Shown here: positions 9,888-20,055 of the stretch, piece after piece
Position numbering within the stretch: position 1 is the stretch's first letter
How the letters are laid out: each line of letters opens with the position of its first letter
Assembly: GCA_004335635.1 (NCBI GenBank)
Contig: QAXH01000476.1
Location: forward strand, 5,722 to 32,233
Length of the DNA: 26,512 nucleotides
Source: Chloromonas sp. AAM2
Taxonomy: Eukaryota > Chlorophyta > Chlorophyceae > Chlamydomonadales > Chlamydomonadaceae
Reading direction: 5' to 3'
Notes under the pieces: model-generated
What the model was told of the DNA's origin: nothing
Databases searched by the model: none
The model's input: the letters and a program-made list of their open reading frames with translations, nothing else
Position numbers and translations under genes: made by a program

Positions 9888-12800
9888 TCACACAGCTGCT
9901 GAGGGCGGGCTGGGGGCCTGTGTAACACCAGCCCCACAGTGCTCCCTCTGCCAATGCTCCAGAAACGCCCCCACCTCCCACAGGTTGTAGCTGCAGTCCC
10001 GGGGCTGGGCCTTGTACACCAGACGCAACTGGTGTCCGGGAGAGCCACTGCTGCAACCGCTGCTGGGCACACGCTGTTCCACCTGCTGCTGCTGGTCCTG
10101 GGTCTGCTGCTGTGCCTGCACGACCTCGCACACGTAGAACCTGAGAGGCCAAGGCGCCAGTGCCTGGTCCAAGGGACCCTCCAAGGGGTCGACCAACATG
10201 GGCAGGCGGTCCGCCAGTCGAAAGTCACGCACAAATGCTGCCGCAGCAGCTACCCTCTCAGCTGTCGACCGGTGCGCCCGCACATGTACCGGCCCCCTGC
10301 CCCCGTTGCAGCGCGCACTGCTTATGGGCCACTCGTCCACCGCATGTGCTTCAGCCACATACACGGCCCTGAACTCTGCCAGGTGCTGCCATGCAGTGGC
10401 CATGTCGCACATGGGCTCCACGAGTGCCCGGTACGGGGGTCAGCTGTAGCTGCCTGCGAAGAGCACCAGCAGGCGGCGCGTGCAGCCCTGGCCCAGCCAT
10501 GCGGGTTGCCCGTCCATGTCGGCCAGGTGCATGGCGGGCAGGAGGTCGCCTGTACTGTACGGGCCCTGGCGACTGCGCTGGTGTCTGCAAGGCAGGAGGT
10601 TCACATGGTGGCTTGTGTTATGCACACGCACGAGCTACACGTTCTGACAACATGGCCAATGTGCTGAGGAGATCAAGGCCTGCATCACTACACAACTGGA
10701 ACAATATGCTGCAGTGGCACGGAATTGTTATATGTGTGGCACTGCCGAACGTGAGCCACTGTCCCCAGCCCCATGCTGCCACACCTGTGGTAGATGCACA
10801 GGGCAACCGCTTGAGCTCAGGCCAGCGGTTCGGTGCAGACCGCATGGCGTACAGCGCTGCAGCCATGCGCTCATCATTCACTCCAAACTCACGCAACACA
10901 CGCCGCTGGAGACCGTCCGTCACCTGTGAGGGACAGAGGGTGAAGGGTCAGAGGGTGTGAAGGGCAGATCACAGCATTAGCTGGCAACACTGCCTATACA
11001 GGCATGCTGTAACTTATCTAACATAATCTGAGCCAATGAATAAGCATCTGGATGCACTTGAGCATTCCTAATGCTTGGGCCATCCATCCTGACAGCCCAT
11101 GTGCCTTGTTCCCACCTCCATCCAGTCTGTATCCTCCCTCAGCTCTGCGGCCGCGTACATGCTCTGAGCCTCGGGGCTCACACGCAGATGGTCCTCTCTG
11201 GGGCAACACAAACCGCATGGAAACGACAGGTTAACAGCAGATGCTGCCTTTTTTAAGCAGGCAGACCAGTTGTATCTCAATGTCAAAGCTGGCACTTGCC
11301 TCTGATTCCAGAGAGGGTACCTTCGAGTTTGTTGGGCTGTACATCCAATGAACTGCCTTAAGCTCCATTACTGCGCTGTGTAGTGTGTACGCTCAAGCCG
11401 AAGCTGAGGAGGTTGCAGCATTCAGACAAGCCATTCCGTCCATGCCCCCAGCTCAATGTCACTATAACCATTTGCGCACCTTGCCAGCACCGCTTTCCAG
11501 TATTCCAGGGTACCAAACTCCACACCATGCCTGTCCACAGCTGCAGGGTCACGATCCACGCTGACTGTGGCTGCACACCACCCGCTGTCCTCCACACCAA
11601 GCCCCCCTGTGCAAGCTGCATCTGCACGTTTTCCCACCCCCTCCGCACCATCGGAACGTGCGCCACACAGCCCCATGCCACCTTCACCGCCTGTGCAGTG
11701 CACATGCTGCTGTGATACCTTAAAATGCATGGGCAAGCGGTGGGGCTGTGGTGCCAGTCATAAGCTGCCCTGCTGACCACCTTCCCTGGCCCTCAGAGCA
11801 TCCTGCACACTGCGCATGAATTCCTTGAACGGCTGGTCGCGGAAGGTCTCCTGATCAATGTGCGTCCCATCAACGAGGCGTATCCTCACCGTGAACATAT
11901 CCAAATCTGAGAAGCCTTCACGACCGCTGCGGGCAGCATGAACAGGCCAAAGATATCGGTGAACAAATGGAACTGCCTGCTGCCACACTCTAGCATTGCT
12001 CAATTGGCTGAAACATGGCGCACTTCTAAGGTGGCTGTTGGTGTGGTGTACGGCGCACGGTCCTGGTGGCTGTTGGCATAGTCTCACTTCAAAGGTGAGG
12101 CCTAATTCAGCATGTACTTGTTTCAATGTCTGCTGGTGACTGGTCAGCATGGACGACACCCCAGCCCACTCACGATGTGAAATGGAACATGCCGCCACGC
12201 AATCGCAGGCAAAGATGCAGTGCGCTGCCCTCATGTATGTTATAATAAGCCAGAGTGCGAAAGTCGTCCTCTAGTTCCTTGCCCTCGAAGATCAGGTGTT
12301 GCTGGTCTTCGGGGTTACCTGCATGCAACGGTTACAGTTACTGCGTTTAGGAAATGTGTGGCCCTTCTAACTGTACGGCTGGACAAATTTGAGCAGCAAA
12401 CTCAGCGGAGCCTGGCCTGTGCCAACGCGCAATGTGGAAGTGGTTTGACTGAAGGTATTAGTGTGCAGGCAGTGGCAGATGTGGTAACAATGTTGCATGA
12501 TGTGTCGCGCACGAGCTGATTCAACCTGTTCAACCAATACCTAGTTCAACCATGTGATCCATCATTTGCCAGGTCGTGCACGCAATGTGTTCTTTTCCAA
12601 TTACAGTGAGTGCAGGCCAAGGTCATATGATAAGAAACACACCTTCCGCATCCATTATAGCCTCCTTGAGTTGCTGAACGGTAGCATCTCCTCCAGATAC
12701 CTTGATGTCCAGTCTCTTTCCAGTCAACGTTTTGATACACACGCTCATGCCCTGCTGCTTGCTGGGTGCAAGTGGCTTGGTATTGACTACGACGGTCAAG

Positions 12801-13792
12801 GGAATGACAGGGTCGCCTACCAGCAGCTGAAACTCCTGACATGCGGCAAATGCCTTCACGCTGCAGCCCCTGCATATGATACACAGCGTAAGGCCGATAA
12901 AGAAGGGTCAGCAGCTACCAAGCAGTCATGGGGGTTGGGCTTAACCACCCGGTCTCCTTACTTGCGCCGACCGGCGTCCCCTTTCTTTCTTCCTTTCTTT
13001 CTTGTGACTGAGTTCACTGACATACGGTGCCTAAGTGTGTCAAAGGAATGCCAATACACTGTATCTGTGAATTCTGGAGGCACATGATATGACCCGGTGG
13101 CACTTGTTGAACAATAACACAACTCAGGGAACATTGAACGGAAGCGATTGCGGAGAGCACGGCGATGTGTTGACATCTAACACCCGGGAAGCAGACGGGC
13201 CCTTCTGGGTCGGGGACGGTAACGGCCAACCCAGGCGCAGGCAAAGCGTCCGTCGGGGCCAAACGTCGTACATGTACGGTGACAGCAACCAACATGTACG
13301 GTGACAGCAGATTTGGACCGAAAATGCTTTCGCACAAGGAGGCTACAGCGTCGGCACAAGGCAATGCACAAGCCAGCAGCTAGGGTGGAAGCTTCGGTGG
13401 AAGGTCAGATTACCGAGCTTGGTCAAACCCGAAATTCCATTCTGGGTACAACTTCAAGATTCTGCCATCTCATCATGCCGTACACTGCAACAAAAGCGGA
13501 GCCGCCCATGCCATTGCCCATGCCACTCACCGCGGGATGGATCCTTTTCCCTCCGACAAGAGCTGTAGGTCGGACTGGAGGGGAGCAGCACAGAGGGGAT
13601 TGTCGTTCAGCAATTCAGACCAGCTACCCCAATGAAGTGTGGAGCCATCGACCTTGGCAACAGCGGCGTTGCATTAAGGCCCTTGTTGCGTAGCAGCTCA
13701 ACGGCCAGCTCATCCACAGTCGTTGCGTGCGACGAGGGCATGTGGATTTGTTCGGTTCCGTCCACCACCAGCCGCACAAGGACTGAAGCCAT
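9888..13792 (-). CDS. Ubiquitin / Sec-containing deiodinase-like fusion protein
   Basis: Eight - strand exons: 13792-13653, 12860-12643, 12318-12174, 11926-11781, 11690-11428, 11193-11116, 10923-10808 and 10584-9888. They total 1,803 bases, 600 residues if TGA at 10442-10440 (codon 417) is selenocysteine. Residues 1-46 are ubiquitin-like ([12 protein letters not shown]). Residues about 85-162 are near-canonical ubiquitin: [19 protein letters not shown], ending LRLRGG, then MFHFTSGR. It keeps Leu8, Ile44 and Lys48 equivalents but has Glu at position 63. Linker exons follow ([28 protein letters not shown]). The C-terminal 230 residues match iodothyronine deiodinases, thioredoxin-fold selenoenzymes: [43 protein letters not shown]. 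Start: first ATG of the UBL exon. Weak points are the 10808 donor (GTTGCC), the 11428 donor, a possible separate end at 11758 (TGA), and no SECIS found. Two adjacent genes are the alternative, but only a 90-base gap separates exons 4 and 5. Confidence 0.75.
10440..10442 (-). other. In-frame TGA, predicted selenocysteine codon
   Basis: The codons read GGC AGC TAC AGC TGA CCC CCG TAC on the - strand. In iodothyronine deiodinases the catalytic selenocysteine sits in GSxT-U-PPF. Here the flanks GSYS and PPY match, the frame stays open for 184 codons after the TGA, and the downstream EAHxxDEW motif is in that same frame. A stop here would remove the whole catalytic domain. Recoding needs a SECIS hairpin in the 3' UTR (below 9888 on the - strand), which I could not identify by eye. 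Confidence 0.82.
13269..13308. repeat. Short tandem duplication, CATGTACGGTGACAGCA x2
   Basis: CATGTACGGTGACAGCA occurs twice in a row with a 5-base spacer (ACCAA), inside the first intron of the - strand fusion gene. It is a local slippage duplication with no evident role. Confidence 0.8.
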
Positions 13793-15100
13793 TGCTCTAG
13801 TGTTGCTTTTAGATGCCGATTGTGGGCGCCGTGTTCTGAAATTCAACCGTGGTGGCACTCAGGTGCAGCAAGAACACTTTTCACTCATGTCAATTCCGCT
13901 CCAACTGTGAAACCGGTTTTGGAAGGCGATTCTGATCCCTTCACCACAGAACGAGCTGAGCACACCATCAAGAACCCCGCACCCACACGCCTTCAGCTGA
14001 GCAAACAGCTGTCATGGTTTTAATGTAATCCATTGTGGCACATGTACTTGTTCAATTCATTTCATGTTAAGGGCTAACGGGGTGCTTAGGAAGGTGTCCC
14101 GTGGGGTGATAGCACAAGGAACTCACCAGAACTTGCTGAAACGGCTGAATTCCCCTTTGCTAGCCCCCGTGCCTCCCGTATTCCCCGTGCCTCCTGGTGT
14201 ACACTCCCTCCTTGTAGTCCTGCCATAAATAAAAAGCTATTCATCTCACTCTAACGGAGGTGAGAAGGATAGGACATATACTCAGAATGAGGTGAGTCGT
14301 CGTGAAGTTGATAAACTTGGACTGGCCATTCATTGGCGAAGAAGAGGCAAGTCACGACTTGATGGTTCAGGCGTTCATTTGGCATATGTCAGACGCCTCG
14401 TCAAAAGCATGAGACTCAGCTCATCTTGCATGGGATTGAGCCGGAACGAGGTGCGCCAGAGCTGTCTAGGCGTAACATTGGCGCCTGCGTGCACATCAGA
14501 ACAGTACAAAGCAATACAAAGCCGTAGGAAGCCTCCACAAAGCTAATCCACTACCTGCTTCTGTCATGTGATGCGCTTGGTACTGTTTACATGTATCTGA
14601 GGTGCAGCTCAACCCGTGTTATGTGCAACAGTTTCGCCTGGCACAAATGAGCACCAAGTAAACTCACAGTGCATTTTTGCAGAGCTGATACATTATAACA
14701 TACATTGAGATACAGATGACCGTGTTCAAGCGAATTCTCAACAAGGCTTACGGATACACCGGGGAGGCGGTACTTGGCAAGCCCTAAGATACCGTCATGC
14801 ATGAGCCGCTACTGCTAACCGTTTTGTGCGTCCAATGCAATGGTCAACGGGAGGCGAACACATCATTTTCGTGCCAAGCAAGTTTTGTTGGCAGTTGTTC
14901 GACACGAGTCAAAGCAACTTGATCAGATACCATGTTTTGTTGCAGCTGCACTCAGCAGGCTCAAGTCGAAGATGACTACGCTGGCTCCATGCACTTCTTG
15001 ATAAGTGCGACAATTGCGTGCACTTGACAGAGGTTTCTAAGGGGTGCGCAGTGGCCTTGATACTTGTGCCAAGGAGGATACAGTTGGACATGTGGGAGTG
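13793..15100. other. 5' flank of the fusion gene and intergenic stretch
   Basis: Upstream of the ATG at 13792 (- strand) I see no clear TATA box. A basic + strand frame at 14292-14546 (84 codons) lacks any recognised motif and is probably spurious. AATAAA-like strings occur near 14227. Nothing else is supported here. Confidence 0.3.
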
Positions 15101-15112
15101 TTGCAATCATGG

Positions 15113-15253
15113 CCAAAAAGAAGAAGTTTGCCAGTTCTGGGACAATTCCTGTCAATGCCACTGGAACATGTCAATCCCATTGGCTAACCCCAAAAACGTG
15201 TGCCAGTGGAACTCTCAGGAATTGTCCCAGAACTGGCAAACTTCTTTTTTTTT
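15113..15253. mobile_element. Short terminal-inverted-repeat element (MITE-like)
   Basis: The left end AAGAAGTTTGCCAGTTCTGG continues GACAATTCCTG (15123-15151). Its exact reverse complement lies at 15218-15250, followed by a run of T. The interior has a second imperfect inverted pair (CCACTGGAAC and CCAGTGGAAC region). With arms of about 33 bases and total length of about 140 bases it encodes nothing and folds into a hairpin. Related ends occur at 16490 and 17234, and ATGTCAATCCCATTGG from its interior recurs at 15889. No target-site duplication could be fixed. Confidence 0.7.
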
Positions 15254-15754
15254 GCTCTGGTCTGCACCAGTGGTTGGGCGTAACAGAATTCAAACAACAA
15301 CAGTCGCAACAGGACGCTCCAGTTCCCCTACAACAGAAATGAATGATGACGGTTGTTGGAAAGCAAAGGCCTGGCCCTTGGGACACGAACACATGACAGC
15401 AGGCTGGAGAGAGATCAATTTCCGCCGAATAAAACACCAGTGCCTTAGTCATAGTCATAAGTCGTATCCTTTCTCCCTCACGGCCAATCAAAAGACTCAA
15501 AAGTCACAGTCGGTCAGCATTCACTGTCAGCAACAACCCAAACACAGCCTACTGACTTCAACAACAGCAATTCAAAATGCATCATAGCCGCTGGTGTTTG
15601 CATGGGCGCTACCAGCAGTTGGAACGAAACAGCCAGGCAGGATGCTGGAACAAAACGTAGTCATGACTCACATGCGTCATCACATAAGAGAAGTAGCACC
15701 AGACTGTTTCTGGCTGCACACCTGCCGAATGTAGACATACCCTCAATCGGGTGT

Positions 15755-15790
15755 CTGATGGATATAAAAGCACCCCTGCCTTCCACTCTG
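15755..15790 (+). promoter_or_regulatory. Possible TATA-box promoter
   Basis: GGATATAAAAGCACC is a good TATA-box match, with a pyrimidine-rich tract 10 to 50 bases downstream and AATAAA at 15850. TATA followed closely by AATAAA recalls a retroelement long terminal repeat, but no second copy or defined ends were seen. It may simply be a core promoter without a recognised gene. Confidence 0.3.
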
Positions 15791-16665
15791 GGGTCTGTCT
15801 TATCCCCCTCGGCAGACAGTCTCATGACCCACATGGGTCACATGAAGTAATAAATGCCCTACAGTAAATGAAAACCGGGCCTTCGCACATGTCAATCCCA
15901 TTGGCCCGGGAGGGTGAATGAGATACTGAGAGATTACGTCTGCATGCTCACCTTGAGATTCAGGAAAGATGCTATCACCTCATAATAATCCCCGAGGAGT
16001 CCAACACTCCATGTGGCTGGTGAGGGCAACTCATTAGCAAAACACCGTAAAGAACCCGAGAAATCCCACTAGACACGAACAGCTTGTTGTTTAGCCCTTT
16101 ATTTCACTCTTCGCTGTTATCTGAGGGCTCAGTCTTATGCTTGTCCAGACCAGGTTCAATGGGCATTTATCAAGGCAATGATTACGTGCTTGCTGCCTGA
16201 GGCTTGGACAGCCTGGAAAGAATCTCAGCATCCGGCGCCCGTACCCTATAGATCGGCGTTTTGCACCATTTAGTAAGAGCAACATGTTGTGATGAATGGC
16301 TTGCGCCTCTCTCTCTGTGAGACACATTTCTGGGGTTGCCAAGAGTTGGCCGCGAATGCCAACGCAATGAAATACAGAACAGACACCAGTTCAGGCACTG
16401 GCTTTGTCAACGGCAATGCCAGAACTGGCAATACGTTACTGGCTACTGCACCATGGTGACGAAAACACAAGGCTTTGGGTGCAAGTGCTGACAAAAAAAG
16501 GTTTGCCAGTTCTGGGACAACTTTGGGACTGATACTGGAACCAGTGGGTTTGTGGTGTGTATGCCGGGTCCTGTGATGTTGACCTGTACGGTGCCCAAGT
16601 GCAGGAAATTTGGGTGGCCCCCAAGATGACAGTGAGGTCACCATATGTAAAACCTACATAACAAG

Positions 16666-16968
16666 ATGGCACCACCTGCGTCATCCATCAGCGCCTCAAG
16701 GAAGGAGAAGAGACCCACTATGTCAAACGAAGCAGCAGAAGTGCCTCCACCGGACGAAGGACAGACGCCACCCCCCAATGCACCTCAATTGGCAGAGCGA
16801 CCAAGAAGAGAGAATGGGAAACAGGCTGTGGGACGTCTACGTGCGCAGCACATGAGTTTGCTTATGAGAGTGAAGCAGCTGGAACACTTCATTACCGACT
16901 TCTGGGGTACACCGGTCACACCCACACACACCCGTGTGTCTTTGGACACTGTAGGTCTTGTCTCCTGA
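16666..16968 (+). CDS. Hypothetical protein or first exon, inside the inverted-repeat element
   Basis: A 100-codon frame starts at AAGATGGC, a good eukaryotic start context. It is Pro/Glu/Arg-rich at first (EVPPPDEGQTPPP, RPRREN) and then enters a short amphipathic segment, RAQHMSLLMRVKQLEHFI, resembling a coiled coil. A GGGGTACACC donor near 16902 could end an exon after DFW, leaving the later residues non-coding. It resembles no family I know. Its position between matching inverted repeats suggests either cargo of the element or a captured first exon. Confidence 0.4.
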   Translation: MAPPASSISASRKEKRPTMSNEAAEVPPPDEGQTPPPNAPQLAERPRRENGKQAVGRLRAQHMSLLMRVKQLEHFITDFWGTPVTPTHTRVSLDTVGLVS

Positions 16969-17090
16969 TTTGTTGTCCCAGAAGTAACACTGGTTCCTGT
17001 CTAGTCCTGGTTTGCTGTCCCAGAAGTGGCAACGCACCGTCTACCACAACACGCAATTGTCAAATCTGCTGTTCATTCCATGTGCGACTA

Positions 17091-17110
17091 ACACACACAC
17101 ACACACACAC
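17091..17110. repeat. (AC)10 microsatellite
   Basis: Uninterrupted AC dinucleotides, followed by CTGTGACGC. It lies within the larger inverted-repeat element. Confidence 0.95.
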
Positions 17111-17439
17111 CTGTGACGCATCTGCACGCTCCACAATATACCCAATTACACATGACCCCCACAACACACATCACCAACACTGGTTCCTGGCGGTATTGGC
17201 ACTTGTCTTAGAACTGGCAAACTTTTTTTTTGCAAATTATGTCACTGCCAACGCCCATATCCACAGCATGGTTACTAGGGACCAAATGGGACAGCCTGCC
17301 CCTTGCCCTGCGACTTCTTAATTCTGCAGCGCAGTGCTTTCACTTCCGTGAGCAGTGCTTTCACCTAAATACCATGTGACCCTTCAGTTACCAGGCAACA
17401 GATGCATCCACTCAATCGTGGTGGGGTGGCCATCACCCA

Positions 17440-18518
17440 GACATTGTTGCAGGACACTTGACCACTGCACGTGCCAGCTGGTGCCCCTCAGCAAAATTGG
17501 CCTGGTTTGCCAGGGAACAAACCAGGCCTTTGGCAGCTCGCAATGCACACGGATGTTGCACACCATAGCAGCTGAGGCTGCGCTGCATGCCATGGTTGAC
17601 ACTTCAACGAGACACTTGCCTTAGTTGACAATGCATTGTAACGTTTCTGCATCATGCACTCCAAGCACGCACCTGGTGAGCTTTACTGCATTGCACAACA
17701 AGCCTCTGAGTGCCTGCCCATCAATGAGATGTGTTGGCATGTACTGATCCCACGGTTTCGTAATCATGCTCGCCAAACAATTTAGTAAAGACATCAACTG
17801 CAATCTGGTAGATGGGCTCTGCCTCTGTATTTCCCCAAAGATCAGCCAGGCAGCGAGTGAGCCAGTCCAGTTTGAGCAGTCTCCAGTGCTTTGCAAGAAA
17901 AACTCTTCAGCTTCTGTGGGCCTTCCTGGGTCGCAAACTTGAAGGCAAAATGCCAACGCCATCTGGCCCTGCAGTATGAGCAGGACCCAGCACCCACTCG
18001 TTGATGGTGTGGGCCCTGCGCAGCATCTGCTCAGCTTCTCATGCCGACAGAGGACCCAGTGAGCTGACGGTTTTGGCATGCCCAGTCCCCACTGGGCTGC
18101 GACAGAGCAGACTGGGTTTCCAGACTGCTTGTACTTGGCTAGTATAGGATGCCAGCACACGCACGTCCTGCAACTTTTTAATTGCATCCTGAACTAATGT
18201 GACTGCCTCAGTGCGCTCATTCCTAGCAACGCGTTGCTATGGCTATACATGCTCCCCATGACTTCGGGGTGCTCTGGGCCCACTGCACGCTGCTGCAACT
18301 GTACTAGATGCGCAGGACAGGCTCGCCTCAGCAAAACGAGCTTTGGAGAACAGAGCGCCTGCTTCTTCATCTGCTTCGCAGGGTCGTCTGCCTCATCTTG
18401 CTGAGTGCTGATGGCAATGCTCTGTTGCGCGGGCTGCATGTCACCCTCATTGACAGGCTCAGCCATGCTGGATGACAGGGCATGTGCTGATGTGCTGATG
18501 TTGCTTGTTGGCGGTCGC
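17440..18518 (-). pseudogene. Kinesin-light-chain-type TPR protein, frameshifted
   Basis: Reading the - strand from a CTTGCAG acceptor at 18519, a Ser/Gln-rich start (MAEPVNEGDMQPAQQ) leads into TPR sequence: GPEHPEVMGSMYSHSNALL, then ARNERTEAVTLVQDAI one frame over. EAEQMLRRAHTINEWVLG follows near 18030, GRPTEAEEFFLQ near 17915 in another frame, and LADLWGNTEAEPIYQIAVDV then LFGEHDYETVGS near 17840-17750. A further repeat-like piece (LVCSLANQANFAEGHQLAR) lies near 17500. The EAE...L and FGEHDxETV signatures are those of kinesin light chain and similar TPR_12 repeats, which bind protein partners. At least four frame changes occur without splice sites at the breaks, so this is a decayed copy or a locus with sequencing indels. 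Confidence 0.6.
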
Positions 18519-18935
18519 CTGCAAGACACATCCAGTATTGAATAAGCCAAAAAGTTAAGTGAGCCCAGTGCCATCGAGCTCAATGTATTCTTTTCAAAAG
18601 CTGCAAGAGAGGTACAAGTCACACGCCAGCAGCCACAGGTTGAGGCTGCGGGCTCGATTCTCACTACCGGGTAGCTCTGGTCGGGGGATGGGTGCCTCCA
18701 CATGGTGGTTGGGCACATGTTGCTCGGCGTCCTCAGTCACGCTAACCAGAATCCACTTTCCTTTGCTTTAAACGGCCTAGAGATGGGCAGCAGATATGAA
18801 AACTATCTTGAGAGGAACGGCCTGCTGATGCCAAAGGGAGCCATGACAGCCTGGCGGCAAAATCCGTGGCGTGGGACACGCTACAGTTGGTTGATCAGCA
18901 GCAAACGAACCGCGGCAGCCAGCTTCTGTGCTCAC

Positions 18936-19235
18936 CCGTCGGAGTCGTGGAGAAGAAGGAGTCTTGGCCTCGAGTACTCCGAGATCGCTGTGCGCGTGCG
19001 TTGCACAAAAAGTTGATTTGCACAGTTGAGGAACATGAAGGCCGCGAACATGAAAGTAGCAATCAGCTGCTGTACAGCTAACTCGAGGTGGCAATCGCAA
19101 TGATTTGATTCCCCGTATCCCGTATCCCGTATCCCGTACCTTCTTGGCTTCTTTACAAATGCGGCTAGGTTCAATCAGGACCCTGCCAAAAGCGATTCTT
19201 GGTTTAGCCAGAGCCGCTAGTGTCTGCAGTCGCAT
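18936..19235 (-). CDS. Candidate two-exon gene with membrane segment, unknown
   Basis: On the - strand, ATG at 19235 opens MRLQTLAALAKPRIAFGRVL and runs 32 codons to 19140, ending KEAKK before GTACGG. A second exon, 19069-18936, follows a GTACAG acceptor in phase 0. It contains LIATFMFAAFMFLNC, a likely membrane segment, and ends before GTGAGC in phase 2. Both exons have convincing borders. A later exon is possible near 18880. The + strand of the same stretch also has open frames (to 19081) that look protein-like, so strand is uncertain. It might be the 5' part of the TPR locus. No family recognised. Confidence 0.35.
19111..19138. repeat. CCCGTAT heptamer array, about 4 copies
   Basis: CCCCGTATCCCGTATCCCGT and onward forms a short tandem array. 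On the - strand it directly overlaps the candidate splice donor (GTACGGGATACGGG), so the repeat may have arisen at or moved into a donor site. Confidence 0.85.
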
Positions 19236-19581
19236 ACTCGTGGTGCTCGCTGTCAGTGCGCGTAGAGGTGAAAGCAACAGTCAAGACAAGGTGAGAGGTT
19301 TGGTCGCATGCACGCAGAGGCCAGGAGTATGCTCTTGCACCAGTCTGTGCGCCAGCTTTGGGCTTTGCTTAAGTACGCATCGACGAATCCGCTGTGTTGC
19401 TCATGTGCCATACGCAGGGAGCGTTGTGAATACAATACGCCTGGTCTTCATCAGCACCTTGTCACAGCGCATAAACATGCAGGTAGGTGCGACAAGGCGA
19501 GAGCGACCGACCCAGGCCATTGTTAGGGCCTGAGTGACAGAATGTAGTCGGCTGACCCTCTTTTGACCACGTATCTTTCAC

Positions 19582-20055
19582 ATGGATAAAATGTGCAGCT
19601 TTGGTGGCGCTGAATCCGAATGCATTCCGAATCCGAATGCTGCGCAGGCAAATCGTGACCTGGTTTTCCTTAAGTCCGTTCATGGCACCTACCTTGCAAT
19701 CGATGCCAACGGGCTGCCGTGCATGTCTGCAACTCCCGAGACGTCCTGGAGCACGGTTTACAACCCTGAGAACGGCAAGTTCTCCTTCCATGCATCAAGG
19801 GTGCCGGCTGGAGACAGGGTGTTGTGCGCATTGCCCCCCGATAACCCAGGTCTCCGAATTATGCCCCATGTGGATTCGTGGGAGCGATGGAAAGTTACGG
19901 TCGCTGATGGTCAGGTGTGGGATGGTCAGGCGCCTGCCAAGGTGAGCTTGCTGTCACACCACAACACGTTCCTTTCCGCGGATGAGAATGGGCGCACATT
20001 GATGCTTATGCCTTGCAAAGACACGTGGGAACGCTGGGACATCATCGCGGCCTAA
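19582..20055 (+). CDS. Fascin-like beta-trefoil protein
   Basis: An intronless ORF of 157 residues begins MDKMCSFGG and stops at TAA. Internal repeats carry the fascin-type pattern: FLKSVHGTYLAIDANG (about residues 29-44), MPHVDSWERWKV (about 93-104), SLLSHHNTFLSADENG (about 121-136) and KDTWERWDI (about 145-153). Fascin-like beta-trefoils pack such hydrophobic, His-Gly and Trp-Glu motifs into a threefold domain; in fascins they bundle actin, while in other proteins they bind carbohydrates or proteins. The length fits one trefoil domain. No signal peptide is obvious. The upstream ATG is the first in frame and follows CTTTCAC. A RING finger follows in another frame, so this may be one half of a fusion. 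GTGAGC at 19941 could serve as an alternative donor. Confidence 0.72.
   Translation: MDKMCSFGGAESECIPNPNAAQANRDLVFLKSVHGTYLAIDANGLPCMSATPETSWSTVYNPENGKFSFHASRVPAGDRVLCALPPDNPGLRIMPHVDSWERWKVTVADGQVWDGQAPAKVSLLSHHNTFLSADENGRTLMLMPCKDTWERWDIIAA

Larger units (their letters stand above)
16490..17234. mobile_element. Larger terminal-inverted-repeat element with internal ORF
   Basis: The left end (CAAAAAAAGG, TTTGCCAGTTCTGGGACAA, later CTGGAACCAGTG) mirrors the right end (CACTGGTTCCTG, later TTGTCTTAGAACTGGCAAA, CTTTTTTTTTG) over about 55 bases, with the spacing between blocks kept. The ends match those of the 140-bp element at 15113-15253, so they form one family. The interior has one ORF (16666-16968), an AC microsatellite and further TGTCCCAGAAGT half-motifs (16975 and 17019). 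No transposase catalytic motif was recognised, so it is probably non-autonomous. Confidence 0.55.

Noticed and set aside
9939..10667. 242-codon + strand frame, the longest in the window
   Set aside because: It is the antisense shadow of the GC-rich deiodinase-like exon, which has the conserved motifs on the - strand.
15018..15587. 189-codon + strand frame
   Set aside because: It runs through both arms of the inverted-repeat element and shows no domain.
17399..17580. + strand frame beginning ATDAS, resembling the start of a retroelement RNase H
   Set aside because: No other reverse transcriptase or RNase H motif follows, and the - strand carries TPR-like sequence here.
19308..19485. Possible + strand exon between ACGCAG and GTAGGT, with a His/Cys pattern near its end resembling a zinc finger
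   Set aside because: Three frames on the two strands look equally protein-like and no join to a neighbour could be established.
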